Below, piece by piece: positions 1 to 6,595 of a stretch of 14,034 nucleotides of DNA (positions within the stretch are counted from its first letter, which is position 1; every line of letters starts with the position of its first letter). The stretch comes from Coriobacteriales bacterium. Its GTDB lineage: Bacteria; Actinomycetota; Coriobacteriia; Coriobacteriales; UBA8131. The position numbers and the translations under genes were made by a program. The notes beneath the pieces are model-generated. The model was given only the letters and a program-made list of their open reading frames with translations. It was not told the DNA's origin and searched no databases. Where the stretch lies: positions 1 to 14,034 of the forward strand of contig JAIRUT010000056.1 in NCBI GenBank assembly GCA_031254255.1, in the 5' to 3' direction.

Positions 1-36
1 CCCCGCCCCCCTGCCACACCCTGCATCGTGATACAT
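1..36 (-). CDS. Start of an unidentified gene running off the left edge (partial)
   Basis: An ATG at position 36 (minus strand) is preceded by a near-perfect Shine-Dalgarno AGGAGG four bases upstream, and the frame stays open for 12 codons to the window edge (MYHDAGCGRGAG). The gene would follow the SEC-C protein gene in the same direction with an 87-base gap. Twelve residues are not enough to name a family. The strength of the ribosome binding site is the only positive evidence; the very G-rich coding strand at the edge could also be non-coding. Confidence 0.35.
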   Translation of the reverse strand, partial: MYHDAGCGRGAG

Positions 37-123
37 TTTGCCTCCTGTGGAAATACCATACCACTTGTTCATTGCTGGCGATAAGCGATCTGTCATAGTA
101 CGGAACACACTCGTTATTTGATT

Positions 124-2514
124 CTATGAACCGTGGCATTTCTTATATTTCTTTCCGCTGCCACAGGGGCAAGGGTCATTCCTGCCAACTTTCTTCCCGT
201 GCGATACCGCGTGTTCATTCATTCGAGTGATGGCAATCGATTTACCAATAGTTCTTAGTCTATCTAAATCATTTTCTGGGATATCGTCTTTTTGGTATAG
301 ATGGAACTTAATATTAGTCAAGGAGTTGCTAGCGTCATAATAAAAATCAAGGAGTGCTCTACATTCTTCATCATTTTGAATAATTTGCCCCAAGACATGT
401 TCAGTTTTTTCTATTTCGCTAAAGCCGAGTAAGTTTAGTTGATTAACAAAACATGTAAAGCGAAGAGAATCACCAATTCCAGCTGTGTTAAATATACTCA
501 TCGTACCCTTTTGGAGTTGAACCTGAAGAAGTCTTTCGATCTGAGAGGAGAAGTGTTCTCTTGTTTTGGACGAAAAGTTAAGTAAATAGTCGGACAACCG
601 CACTCTGTTGGGGATATTAGAATGGTCGATAAATTCAATTATGCTCATGAAGCCGGGATCTATCTCTTGCCGTGGTTTTTCTAATGCTAGTTCAGGATGT
701 GACAATTGCATGAAATATGTATCAAGTTTTTCTCTATATCCGACCCAATTTGGAATTCCAGAATTATGGTAATCTTCGAGTTGCATCGCATAACAATTGT
801 GTTCTATATACATTCCAAGATGATCAAGTTCGTCATTGAGCACCAGCATAGGCTGTTGAGAGGCCGCACGTCTCTGGTTTAGAAAATGCATAAAAAAGAG
901 TGGTGAATCAAAATATTCTCGATAAGTCATTAGGTCATCAATGGAAATACTAATTGCATCGCATTTTAAGTTAAGAAAACTTAACTTTTCGGCTCGTGCA
1001 GCGAAGTCGTTTATGTTGTCCATGGTGACGGAGACCATAAAAACATCCGATACGTTCTTCAAATCGATCGCAGCTTTCTGATTTTTCTTCTCGTCGTAAA
1101 GGGGCATAGATTCTGAGCAAGAAAGAAAGTACTCATGCATTCGGGCGCATTGATGATCGGCTTTCTCAATGAGTGCTCTGTATGAGGAGACATGTGATTC
1201 ATAATTTGAGAGTGGAGCATCATATGAAAATGACCCCGCCTTTACTTCCACAAAGATAAGGACATCTTCGTATTGAATTATGAGGTCATTCTCGCATTGA
1301 TTTTTCCTGTTCCTCAAATCGGGATAATAGTTTTCGTTATAGCTGGTACAACCGGGAAGCAAATCTGCGAAAATGTCTCGAACCATCTTTTCGCTGGCGT
1401 GTTGTTGGTTGATTGCCCATTGATTTGAGTAAGCCGAGTCAAGCCTAGTAATAGTTTTTTGCATAACTCGATAGAAATTATCCATCAAGGAATAGTAATC
1501 AAAGCAGTAATATTGGTCGCCTAGGCAAATAAACGGTCTACTCTTTGAGGGAAGATAAACAACTGGCCAGGATGAATAATCGCCCTTCTTATACCAAGTT
1601 GCCTCTCCCATTTCGAACGAGAGTTCTTTAATTAGCTGTACAGGCCACTGAGTTATTTCGGTTACTTTGTAAAAACTTTCGCTAAAGGCACGCATTGTGG
1701 CTTTTGAAAATGAGTCTGAGTTATGCTTGGCATACGCTTCCCAATCTGATGGGCAATCGGATTCCATTTGGTCAAATAATGCAGCCAGTTCATTGTAGCT
1801 ATCAAATCTGCCCTGTGATAAGGCGTACTCAAGGGATTTAACGCCATCCAGTATGTCCGCGCTGCTTAGCCCGAAAAGTTTCTGAAACTCTGCATTGTGG
1901 ATAGGTAGTAGGCGCTCAAAATACTCAACTTGAAGAACTTGGTAACGTTCCCCTCTTACGAAGTATAACGATTGTGCCTCTAAAATAAACTTGACCAAAT
2001 CGCTATCCTCGATAGAGTCGGATAACACAAATCCCCAACAGAAGTAATAATCTCTAATTTTCGAGTGTAACTCTTCGATATCTGCAAGGACCTCATATCC
2101 TTTTTTTATAAAATCGTCAGGGGAAATGTCTTCGATATGCATACATGGATTAGATGCGAGGATGCTCTGAATATACTCTGCAGGTCGAGTTGGTGACTCT
2201 GAGGGTTTAAAAATGAGGATTCCTTCTTGGTCATCATCAAATGAAGGTATTGACTCAAGCTCATGAGCCATCATCAACAATCTTTCAGGTGGTAGAGCTA
2301 GAACCTTTTGGATAATTTCATCGATGAACCCATCTATCTCTTCTTTTTTTTCGCTAAAGTTATCAATGGCCGTATTTTTTACTTGCTCTATTTCCTTTGG
2401 AGACAACAACGATCTCATATAAACATGTTTTCCTGACTGAATCATTTCGAAGGCACCATCGTTGTAGTAATCATCAATTTTTGGTTTGATTCTTTTCCGC
2501 TTCTTTTTTGCCAT
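124..2514 (-). CDS. PD-(D/E)XK nuclease-like protein with C-terminal SEC-C zinc motif
   Basis: This is a 796-residue protein of unknown role. The last 20 residues form a SEC-C motif (RNDPCPCGSGKKYKKCHG), a small zinc-binding module found at the end of SecA and many unrelated proteins. In the middle, E375, D410 (CENDLIIQY) and E423-V-K425 (LIFVEVKAG) are arranged as in PD-(D/E)XK nucleases: a helix with Glu, then Asp on one strand and E-x-K on the next. The N-terminus is lysine-rich (MAKKKRKRIK), and about 300 residues between it and the nuclease-like core are not recognised. No signal peptide or membrane segment is seen, so it is probably cytoplasmic. AAGGA lies about 6 bases before the ATG. 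It is AT-richer than the housekeeping genes and sits beside mobile-element debris, which suggests acquisition. A DNA-cutting defence role is inference; SecA itself is excluded because no DEAD motor motifs are present. Confidence 0.85.
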   Translation of the reverse strand: MAKKKRKRIKPKIDDYYNDGAFEMIQSGKHVYMRSLLSPKEIEQVKNTAIDNFSEKKEEIDGFIDEIIQKVLALPPERLLMMAHELESIPSFDDDQEGILIFKPSESPTRPAEYIQSILASNPCMHIEDISPDDFIKKGYEVLADIEELHSKIRDYYFCWGFVLSDSIEDSDLVKFILEAQSLYFVRGERYQVLQVEYFERLLPIHNAEFQKLFGLSSADILDGVKSLEYALSQGRFDSYNELAALFDQMESDCPSDWEAYAKHNSDSFSKATMRAFSESFYKVTEITQWPVQLIKELSFEMGEATWYKKGDYSSWPVVYLPSKSRPFICLGDQYYCFDYYSLMDNFYRVMQKTITRLDSAYSNQWAINQQHASEKMVRDIFADLLPGCTSYNENYYPDLRNRKNQCENDLIIQYEDVLIFVEVKAGSFSYDAPLSNYESHVSSYRALIEKADHQCARMHEYFLSCSESMPLYDEKKNQKAAIDLKNVSDVFMVSVTMDNINDFAARAEKLSFLNLKCDAISISIDDLMTYREYFDSPLFFMHFLNQRRAASQQPMLVLNDELDHLGMYIEHNCYAMQLEDYHNSGIPNWVGYREKLDTYFMQLSHPELALEKPRQEIDPGFMSIIEFIDHSNIPNRVRLSDYLLNFSSKTREHFSSQIERLLQVQLQKGTMSIFNTAGIGDSLRFTCFVNQLNLLGFSEIEKTEHVLGQIIQNDEECRALLDFYYDASNSLTNIKFHLYQKDDIPENDLDRLRTIGKSIAITRMNEHAVSHGKKVGRNDPCPCGSGKKYKKCHGS

Positions 2515-2585
2515 CAGGATCCTTAGCTTGATTAAATGTGCAAACCTGCAGAGATTCTTTGTTCATCTTGTTTGGAGCAATGCAT

Positions 2586-2591
2586 ATTATA
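2586..2591 (-). promoter_or_regulatory. Candidate -10 box for the SEC-C protein gene
   Basis: A perfect TATAAT on the minus strand, 72 bases before the start codon at 2514. I see no convincing -35 hexamer at 16-18 bases, so this is only half a promoter. It lies in a 130-base AT-rich gap without genes. Confidence 0.35.
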
Positions 2592-2645
2592 TTCTGATGA
2601 TGGAAGATATTTATTAAAATGTATCATCGTGGAAGTCTCTTAGTT

Positions 2646-3008
2646 TTATCTTTCTCTTTCCTTGCTTTTGGGAAGTGCGGAGCGTTTACGCGGTTGCTCT
2701 TCTGCTCTCGCCTGAGCCACGATGCTATCTGTCTGTTCTTCGCCGAGAACGTGGCGTACCCACTTGTAGTCTTTAGCGATTTCGGAGAGCTTGGTGTTCG
2801 CTTGGCTCTCTTCGGCGATTCTGTCCATCAGCCTCTCATTGTTGGCGATTTCGTGGAACAAACGGCTTCTCAGACCATCTACCGTTGATCTCAACTCAAG
2901 ATACTGGGCGACGATACTTCGGACAACGTCTTTCAGCTTCCTGACGAACGGTTCGACTATCTTGGTTCTGTAGGCATTGGCGGTCATGAGTACGGTAGGT
3001 TCAGGCAA
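2646..3008 (-). pseudogene. C-terminal fragment of a mobilisation-type protein (remnant)
   Basis: An open frame of about 120 codons encodes a highly charged, largely helical, coiled-coil-prone peptide (for example VEPFVRKLKDVVRSIVAQ, then EIANNERLMDRIAEES) ending in a basic tail. The composition resembles the C-terminal coiled-coil region of plasmid mobilisation/relaxase proteins, but I see no relaxase catalytic motifs, so the assignment is weak. The frame has only a TTG at 3008 or an ATG at 2987, neither with a ribosome binding site, and a TAG (3009-3011) separates it from the open frame immediately upstream. Reading through that stop gives DPEW-stop-LPEPTVLMTA, which looks continuous, so this is probably the tail of a protein broken by a nonsense mutation. 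Confidence 0.45.
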
Positions 3009-3249
3009 CTACCACTCGGGATCGGTATTGAACTTGTGGGCATTCTGGTCAATCACGCTCTCATGGTGCCTTAAGCGTTCTAATCTTTCCTGAATATCGT
3101 CGGCATTCGACTGTTGGCTTTCTTCTGTTCGCTCTGCAACGCTTTTAGTCTTTGCATGAGCTTCTCGGAGGCTGCTGAACATGACGGCTTTTTTTATCCA
3201 GCGCTTTGATGTCTTTTACGACGTTGCGCGTCTTGATGTTCTTTTCCAT
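3009..3249 (-). pseudogene. Frameshifted N-terminal remnant of an integrative-element protein
   Basis: The ATG at 3249 has a good ribosome binding site (AAAGG, 7 bases upstream) and begins MEKNIKTRNVVKDIKALDKK. As far as I recall, this opening resembles small proteins carried by Tn1549-like integrative conjugative elements. The frame is lost in a run of seven A (3189-3195 on the complementary strand) and stops at 3145. Removing one A restores DKKAVMFSSLREAHAKTKS and keeps the frame open to the TAG at 3009. I therefore read it as one gene broken by slippage in a homopolymer. The family assignment is from memory of the N-terminal motif and is moderate at best; the frameshift is directly visible. 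Confidence 0.5.
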
Positions 3250-3347
3250 GGGACAACCTTTCTGTCCAGTTAATTCTGCTTCATGTATATGGCGCAAAAT
3301 GAATTGACGGGGCAAAGAGACGAAGTAGCTCTGGCTCAATGAGTCGC

Positions 3348-3353
3348 TATAAT
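3348..3353 (+). promoter_or_regulatory. Candidate -10 box for the DUF1016 gene
   Basis: A perfect TATAAT on the plus strand, 63 bases upstream of the chosen start at 3416. No clear -35 element is found 16-18 bases before it; a TTGACG at 3304 is too far away. It lies in the divergent space between the broken mobile-element gene (minus) and the DUF1016 gene (plus). Confidence 0.3.
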
Positions 3354-3415
3354 GATGTGGTTGCAATCGATGCTGTATTGGTTCCATGCTGTGGAAGCAA
3401 TTTGAGGAGTCTGGT

Positions 3416-4474
3416 ATGGACAAAGGTATTGACATCACGCTGATGGCCGATTTGCGAGCTTTGATTGATCGGAGCAGAGAACGGGCAGCTTTAGCAATCA
3501 ACTATGAGATGTCATCTCTGTATTGGCATGTCGGGCGTAGGATCAACTCCGATGTCCTGCAGCATAGGCGGGCTGAGTACGGCAAGCAAACACTTCCTCG
3601 TATCTCTAAGGCACTGAGCAATGAGTTTGGCAGTGGATGGAGTACTCCGCATCTGCGCCATTGCATGAAGTTCGCATCAGCATTCCCCAATGAAGCAATT
3701 GTTTCCACGCTGTGGAAGCAATTGGGCTGGTCTCAGCTCAAAGTGCTCATGCACGTCGATGAGCCAATCAAGCGTGACTTCTATGTAGAGATGGCCAAGG
3801 TGGAGCGCTGGACTGTGAAAACGCTGAGAAGCCGCATCAACTCCATGCTTTTTGAGCGTACGGCAATCAGTAAAAAGCCCGAGGAGACCATTGCCCAAGA
3901 CATCGCCCTCCTGAAGGACGAGGGGAAAATGACTCCGGATATGGTGTTTCGGGATCCATATTTTCTGGACTACCTTGGGCTGCAAGACACCTTCTCTGAG
4001 AAGGATCTGGAGGATGCCATCCTCATCGAGATACAGAGGTTTATAACCGATCTTGGTTCAGACTTCGGCTTCTTGTCACGCCAGAAACGAATGACTGTCG
4101 ATGGACGGGATTACTATCTGGACCTCTTGTTCACACATCGGAGGCTGAGGTGCCTGATAGCTGTTGAGTTGAAGATCGGTGAGTTTGAGACAGCATTCAA
4201 ATCCCAGATGGAGCTGTATCTGCGCTGGCTCGAAAAATATGAGATGCTCGAAGGTGAGAACCCACCCATAGGATTGATCCTCTGCACGGGTAAAAACAGC
4301 GAGCACATTGAACTTATGCGCCTTGATGAAAGCAACATCCGAGTTGCAGAGTATCTCACCAAACTGCCCGACATCAAGTTGCTGGAAGCGAAGTTGAGAC
4401 AGTCTGTTGAGATTGCCAGAAGTAGGATTGACTCAACTCTACCGAATGCTGGTCTGCTCGAAAATGAGAAGTAA
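3416..4474 (+). CDS. DUF1016/YhcG-type PD-(D/E)XK nuclease family protein
   Basis: The 352-residue protein matches the YhcG/DUF1016 plan. The N-terminal helical half (about 8-150) has the family phrases YWHVGRRI, YGKQTLPRISKALSNEFG and GWS near 103-106, then MVFRDPYFLDYLGL leads into the C-terminal nuclease-like domain. There D236 (YYLDLLF) and E251-L-K253 (IAVELKIGEF) are the PD-(D/E)XK signature, with E200 as the likely helix residue. Family length is about 330-370, so it looks intact. The ATG at 3416 is preferred to the in-frame ATG at 3386 because GAGGAG lies 6 bases before it and homology begins there. DUF1016 proteins often sit near restriction-modification or mobile loci; here no methylase is present. 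It is the only plus-strand gene in the window, convergent with guaA. The exact biological role is unknown. Confidence 0.9.
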   Translation: MDKGIDITLMADLRALIDRSRERAALAINYEMSSLYWHVGRRINSDVLQHRRAEYGKQTLPRISKALSNEFGSGWSTPHLRHCMKFASAFPNEAIVSTLWKQLGWSQLKVLMHVDEPIKRDFYVEMAKVERWTVKTLRSRINSMLFERTAISKKPEETIAQDIALLKDEGKMTPDMVFRDPYFLDYLGLQDTFSEKDLEDAILIEIQRFITDLGSDFGFLSRQKRMTVDGRDYYLDLLFTHRRLRCLIAVELKIGEFETAFKSQMELYLRWLEKYEMLEGENPPIGLILCTGKNSEHIELMRLDESNIRVAEYLTKLPDIKLLEAKLRQSVEIARSRIDSTLPNAGLLENEK

Positions 4475-4673
4475 ACAGGGTGAGGATGCCACTTTGTTAA
4501 TCGCTCCATCTAATCATTTTGGTGGGCTGATGATTCATGTCGTTGAAAGCGAGCACCACAAGTCGCTCAGACTGGCACACGACAAAAGAAGTGGCGGTCA
4601 AACTTTATTACACCATTTTTACACCACTGAATTGAAAACAACGCATCTACCAGCGGTTTAACACCACGCGGCA
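4475..4673. other. Convergent gap with ACACCA repeats, possible insertion-sequence end
   Basis: This 199-base stretch lies between the ends of the DUF1016 gene (plus) and guaA (minus). I see no credible gene and no hairpin-plus-T-run terminator for either side. ACACCA occurs three times in direct orientation (4610, 4621, 4661), the first two exactly 11 bases apart, preceded by GGTCAAACTTTATT (4596-4609). From memory, repeated units of the type GGTCAA..TTTTTACACC are found at the ends of IS21-family elements, so this may be the scar of such an element. No istA or istB sequence remains here. Confidence 0.3.
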
Positions 4674-5654
4674 CTACTCCCACTCAATCGTAGCCGGAGG
4701 CTTGGGGCTTAGGTCGTATAGTACCCGGCAGGCTCCGGAGACTTCCGACAGGATGCGGTTGCTGATCCGATTGAGCACTTTCCAGTCGATTTCCGGGACA
4801 CTGGCCTCCATGGCATCGACAGTGTTGATGGCGCGTAGGATCACTGGCCAGTCGTAGACTCGCTTGTTGTCTCGGACTCCTGTGGCGCGGAAGTCTGGGA
4901 CTGCCGTGAAGAACTGCCAGACCTGCTCTGTCAGCCCAGCCCTTTCAAACTCCTCACGTAGTATGGCATCTGATTCGCGTACTGCTTCCAAGCGGTCACG
5001 GGTGATCGCTCCCAGGCAACGTACTCCGAGTCCCGGCCCGGGGAAAGGTTGCCGGTGCACCATACTCGCTGGCAATCCCAAAACTTCACCGACGACACGG
5101 ACTTCATCCTTAAAGAGCAACTTGACAGGCTCGACCAATTCAAACTGCAAATCATCCGGCAGGCCGCCGACATTGTGATGGGCCTTGACACCGTCACTCT
5201 CCAGGATGTCCGGATAAATGGTACCCTGAGCCAAAAATCCGATTCCTTCCAGCTTGCGGGCTTCCTCCTCGAAAACGCGGATGAATTCGGCGCCGATGAT
5301 CTTGCGCTTTTGCTCAGGTTCGGCCACACCAGCCAGTTTGTCGAGGAAGCGATCGGTGGCATCCACATATACCAAATTGGCATCAAGCTGATTGCGGAAG
5401 ACCTCGGTCACCTGCTCACTTTCGCCCTTGCGCATCAGGCCATGGTTGACATGCACGCAAACCAGCTGCTTGCCAATAGCCCTGACCAGCAGCGCGGCCA
5501 CCACTGAGCTGTCCACGCCACCGGAAAGCGCCAGCAGGACTCCCCCGCTTCCAACCTGTGATTGGATGGCAGCAACCTGCTCGGTTATAAAAGCTTCGGC
5601 CTGCTCGGGGGTGGTGATTCTCTGCATATTCTCTGGTCGCTTATTGGTATTCAT
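4674..5654 (-). CDS. guaA: GMP synthase, ATP-pyrophosphatase subunit (no amidotransferase domain)
   Basis: This enzyme converts XMP to GMP using ATP and ammonia, the last step of guanine nucleotide synthesis. The 326 residues cover the ATP-PPase and dimerisation domains: the PP-loop LSGGVDSSV (43-51), HVNHGLMRKGE (68-78), GTIYPDILESD (144-154), HHNVGGLP (159-166), QPFPGPGLGVRCLG (202-215) and the canonical C-terminus PPATIEWE. The usual bacterial GuaA is about 510-525 residues with an N-terminal glutamine amidotransferase domain, which is absent. The start is well supported (GGAG five bases before ATG), and the preceding 38 bases lead straight into the stop of another gene. It therefore resembles the two-subunit arrangement of archaea and some bacteria (GuaAb), with the glutaminase subunit encoded elsewhere, or uses free ammonia. 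It is the last gene of the minus-strand run. No clear terminator follows. Confidence 0.95.
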   Translation of the reverse strand: MNTNKRPENMQRITTPEQAEAFITEQVAAIQSQVGSGGVLLALSGGVDSSVVAALLVRAIGKQLVCVHVNHGLMRKGESEQVTEVFRNQLDANLVYVDATDRFLDKLAGVAEPEQKRKIIGAEFIRVFEEEARKLEGIGFLAQGTIYPDILESDGVKAHHNVGGLPDDLQFELVEPVKLLFKDEVRVVGEVLGLPASMVHRQPFPGPGLGVRCLGAITRDRLEAVRESDAILREEFERAGLTEQVWQFFTAVPDFRATGVRDNKRVYDWPVILRAINTVDAMEASVPEIDWKVLNRISNRILSEVSGACRVLYDLSPKPPATIEWE

Positions 5655-5692
5655 TTAAACTCCGATCTATCTGGAAAAGTACTAGAACCTTC

Positions 5693-6484
5693 TTACAAAA
5701 CAAAACGATTGTTCGGATCAGCCAGAATCGCCTTCATCTCTTGCCAATTGGGTACTCCTTGCTCCAGCAAGACATCACGCTCCTCATCACTGATATCTGG
5801 AGCGAAATGCTTCATGGCCTCATTAAGATAGGCAAAAACCACCGCATTCACCGGATAAGGAATCAGGCTTTCGGAAAACCAAACAATGGAACGTTCCAAG
5901 TCGATACGCACCCAAGTATCGCGCATCGGTCGGCACTTGACTGCCAATGGCAGCGGTGCATCAGGAAAGACACGCTGCATGCACTGCTTCAACAAACTAT
6001 GTATATTGCGGGCAAACACTGGTTGGGCAAAGGCCAAAAAAGCAGTTCTTCCCTGGTCATAATCGCCTATATGGACAACAAATAAATCTATCAGCGAGAT
6101 ATCCCCATACATCGTAGCGCGCAGATTAGCGCGAGTTCGCGTTCCGCGCTTGGTTTTCTTGTTGGTTGAAAGCGGATTTACCCGGAGCATAAATGGGCGA
6201 CCCAAGAGATGAGCGACATCCCCTGTCTTGAAGTGACATTTGGTCGAATTGGTCTTACTGAAGTGCTTGAGCATATCCGTGCGCATCTCCTGCAAAACTC
6301 CCAAACGCTGCTGCACAAAGGCTGCAACTTGATCGGCCGGAGCCTCCATGGGCGCAACAACATAGGGCAACGCTTTTGGCGGCTGGAGAGCCAGAAAAGT
6401 CTCCTTGGACGGCTCCCGCCAGATCGGTACCTTCAGATCAGGGATATTGGAAAACTCGATAATCTCTGTCTGCTTCTGATCCAT
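5693..6484 (-). CDS. Catalytically degenerate YgjP/DUF45-like metallopeptidase homologue
   Basis: This 263-residue cytoplasmic protein follows the layout of YgjP-type (DUF45, M48-like) zinc peptidases without the active site. KALPYVVAPMEAPADQVAAFV (read from residue 37) corresponds to the N-terminal strand-helix unit. GDVAHLLGRPFMLRV (88-102) corresponds to the family's G-x4-LG-x-x-Y-x-L-x-V. CRPMRDTWVRI (184-194) falls where the family has MKTRWGSC, and VFAYLNEAMKHF (216-227) falls where HELAHL is expected. VPNWQEMKAIL (244-254) matches the closing PDW-rr-L. The zinc ligands H-E-x-x-H and the downstream H are all missing. The alignment is by eye. ATG 6484 is chosen over the upstream in-frame codon at 6583 because AAGGGG lies 5 bases before it. 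It lies 111 bases after aspS and 38 before guaA, likely cotranscribed. A pseudoenzyme or binding role is inferred. Confidence 0.7.
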   Translation of the reverse strand: MDQKQTEIIEFSNIPDLKVPIWREPSKETFLALQPPKALPYVVAPMEAPADQVAAFVQQRLGVLQEMRTDMLKHFSKTNSTKCHFKTGDVAHLLGRPFMLRVNPLSTNKKTKRGTRTRANLRATMYGDISLIDLFVVHIGDYDQGRTAFLAFAQPVFARNIHSLLKQCMQRVFPDAPLPLAVKCRPMRDTWVRIDLERSIVWFSESLIPYPVNAVVFAYLNEAMKHFAPDISDEERDVLLEQGVPNWQEMKAILADPNNRFVL

Positions 6485-6595
6485 TCTTTCCCCTTGATCT
6501 TTCTGGGCCACCTGTTGTCGCCCCCTTGTGCCAGACTTGATGTATATTTCTGACTGGTAGCCATTCAGCCCGTAGATCCTCAAGCCATCAATATC

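Noticed and set aside
124..2514. Annotation as SecA because of the C-terminal SEC-C motif
   Set aside because: No ATP-binding or helicase motor motifs are present; SEC-C occurs on many unrelated proteins.
29..2626. An 11-bp inverted repeat (TGATACATTTT at 29-39 and its complement at 2616-2626) flanking the SEC-C gene, possible element ends
   Set aside because: It is short and AT-rich, no target duplication adjoins it, and the left copy overlaps a probable start codon with its ribosome binding site. Chance is the simpler explanation.
2619..2888. Plus-strand open frame starting MYHRGSLL with a hydrophobic N-terminus
   Set aside because: It lies opposite the mobile-element remnant, has no ribosome binding site, and its hydrophobicity is the complement of the charged frame on the other strand.
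4407..4661. 84-codon plus-strand open frame after the DUF1016 gene
   Set aside because: It overlaps the end of the DUF1016 gene in another frame, lacks a ribosome binding site and resembles no known protein.
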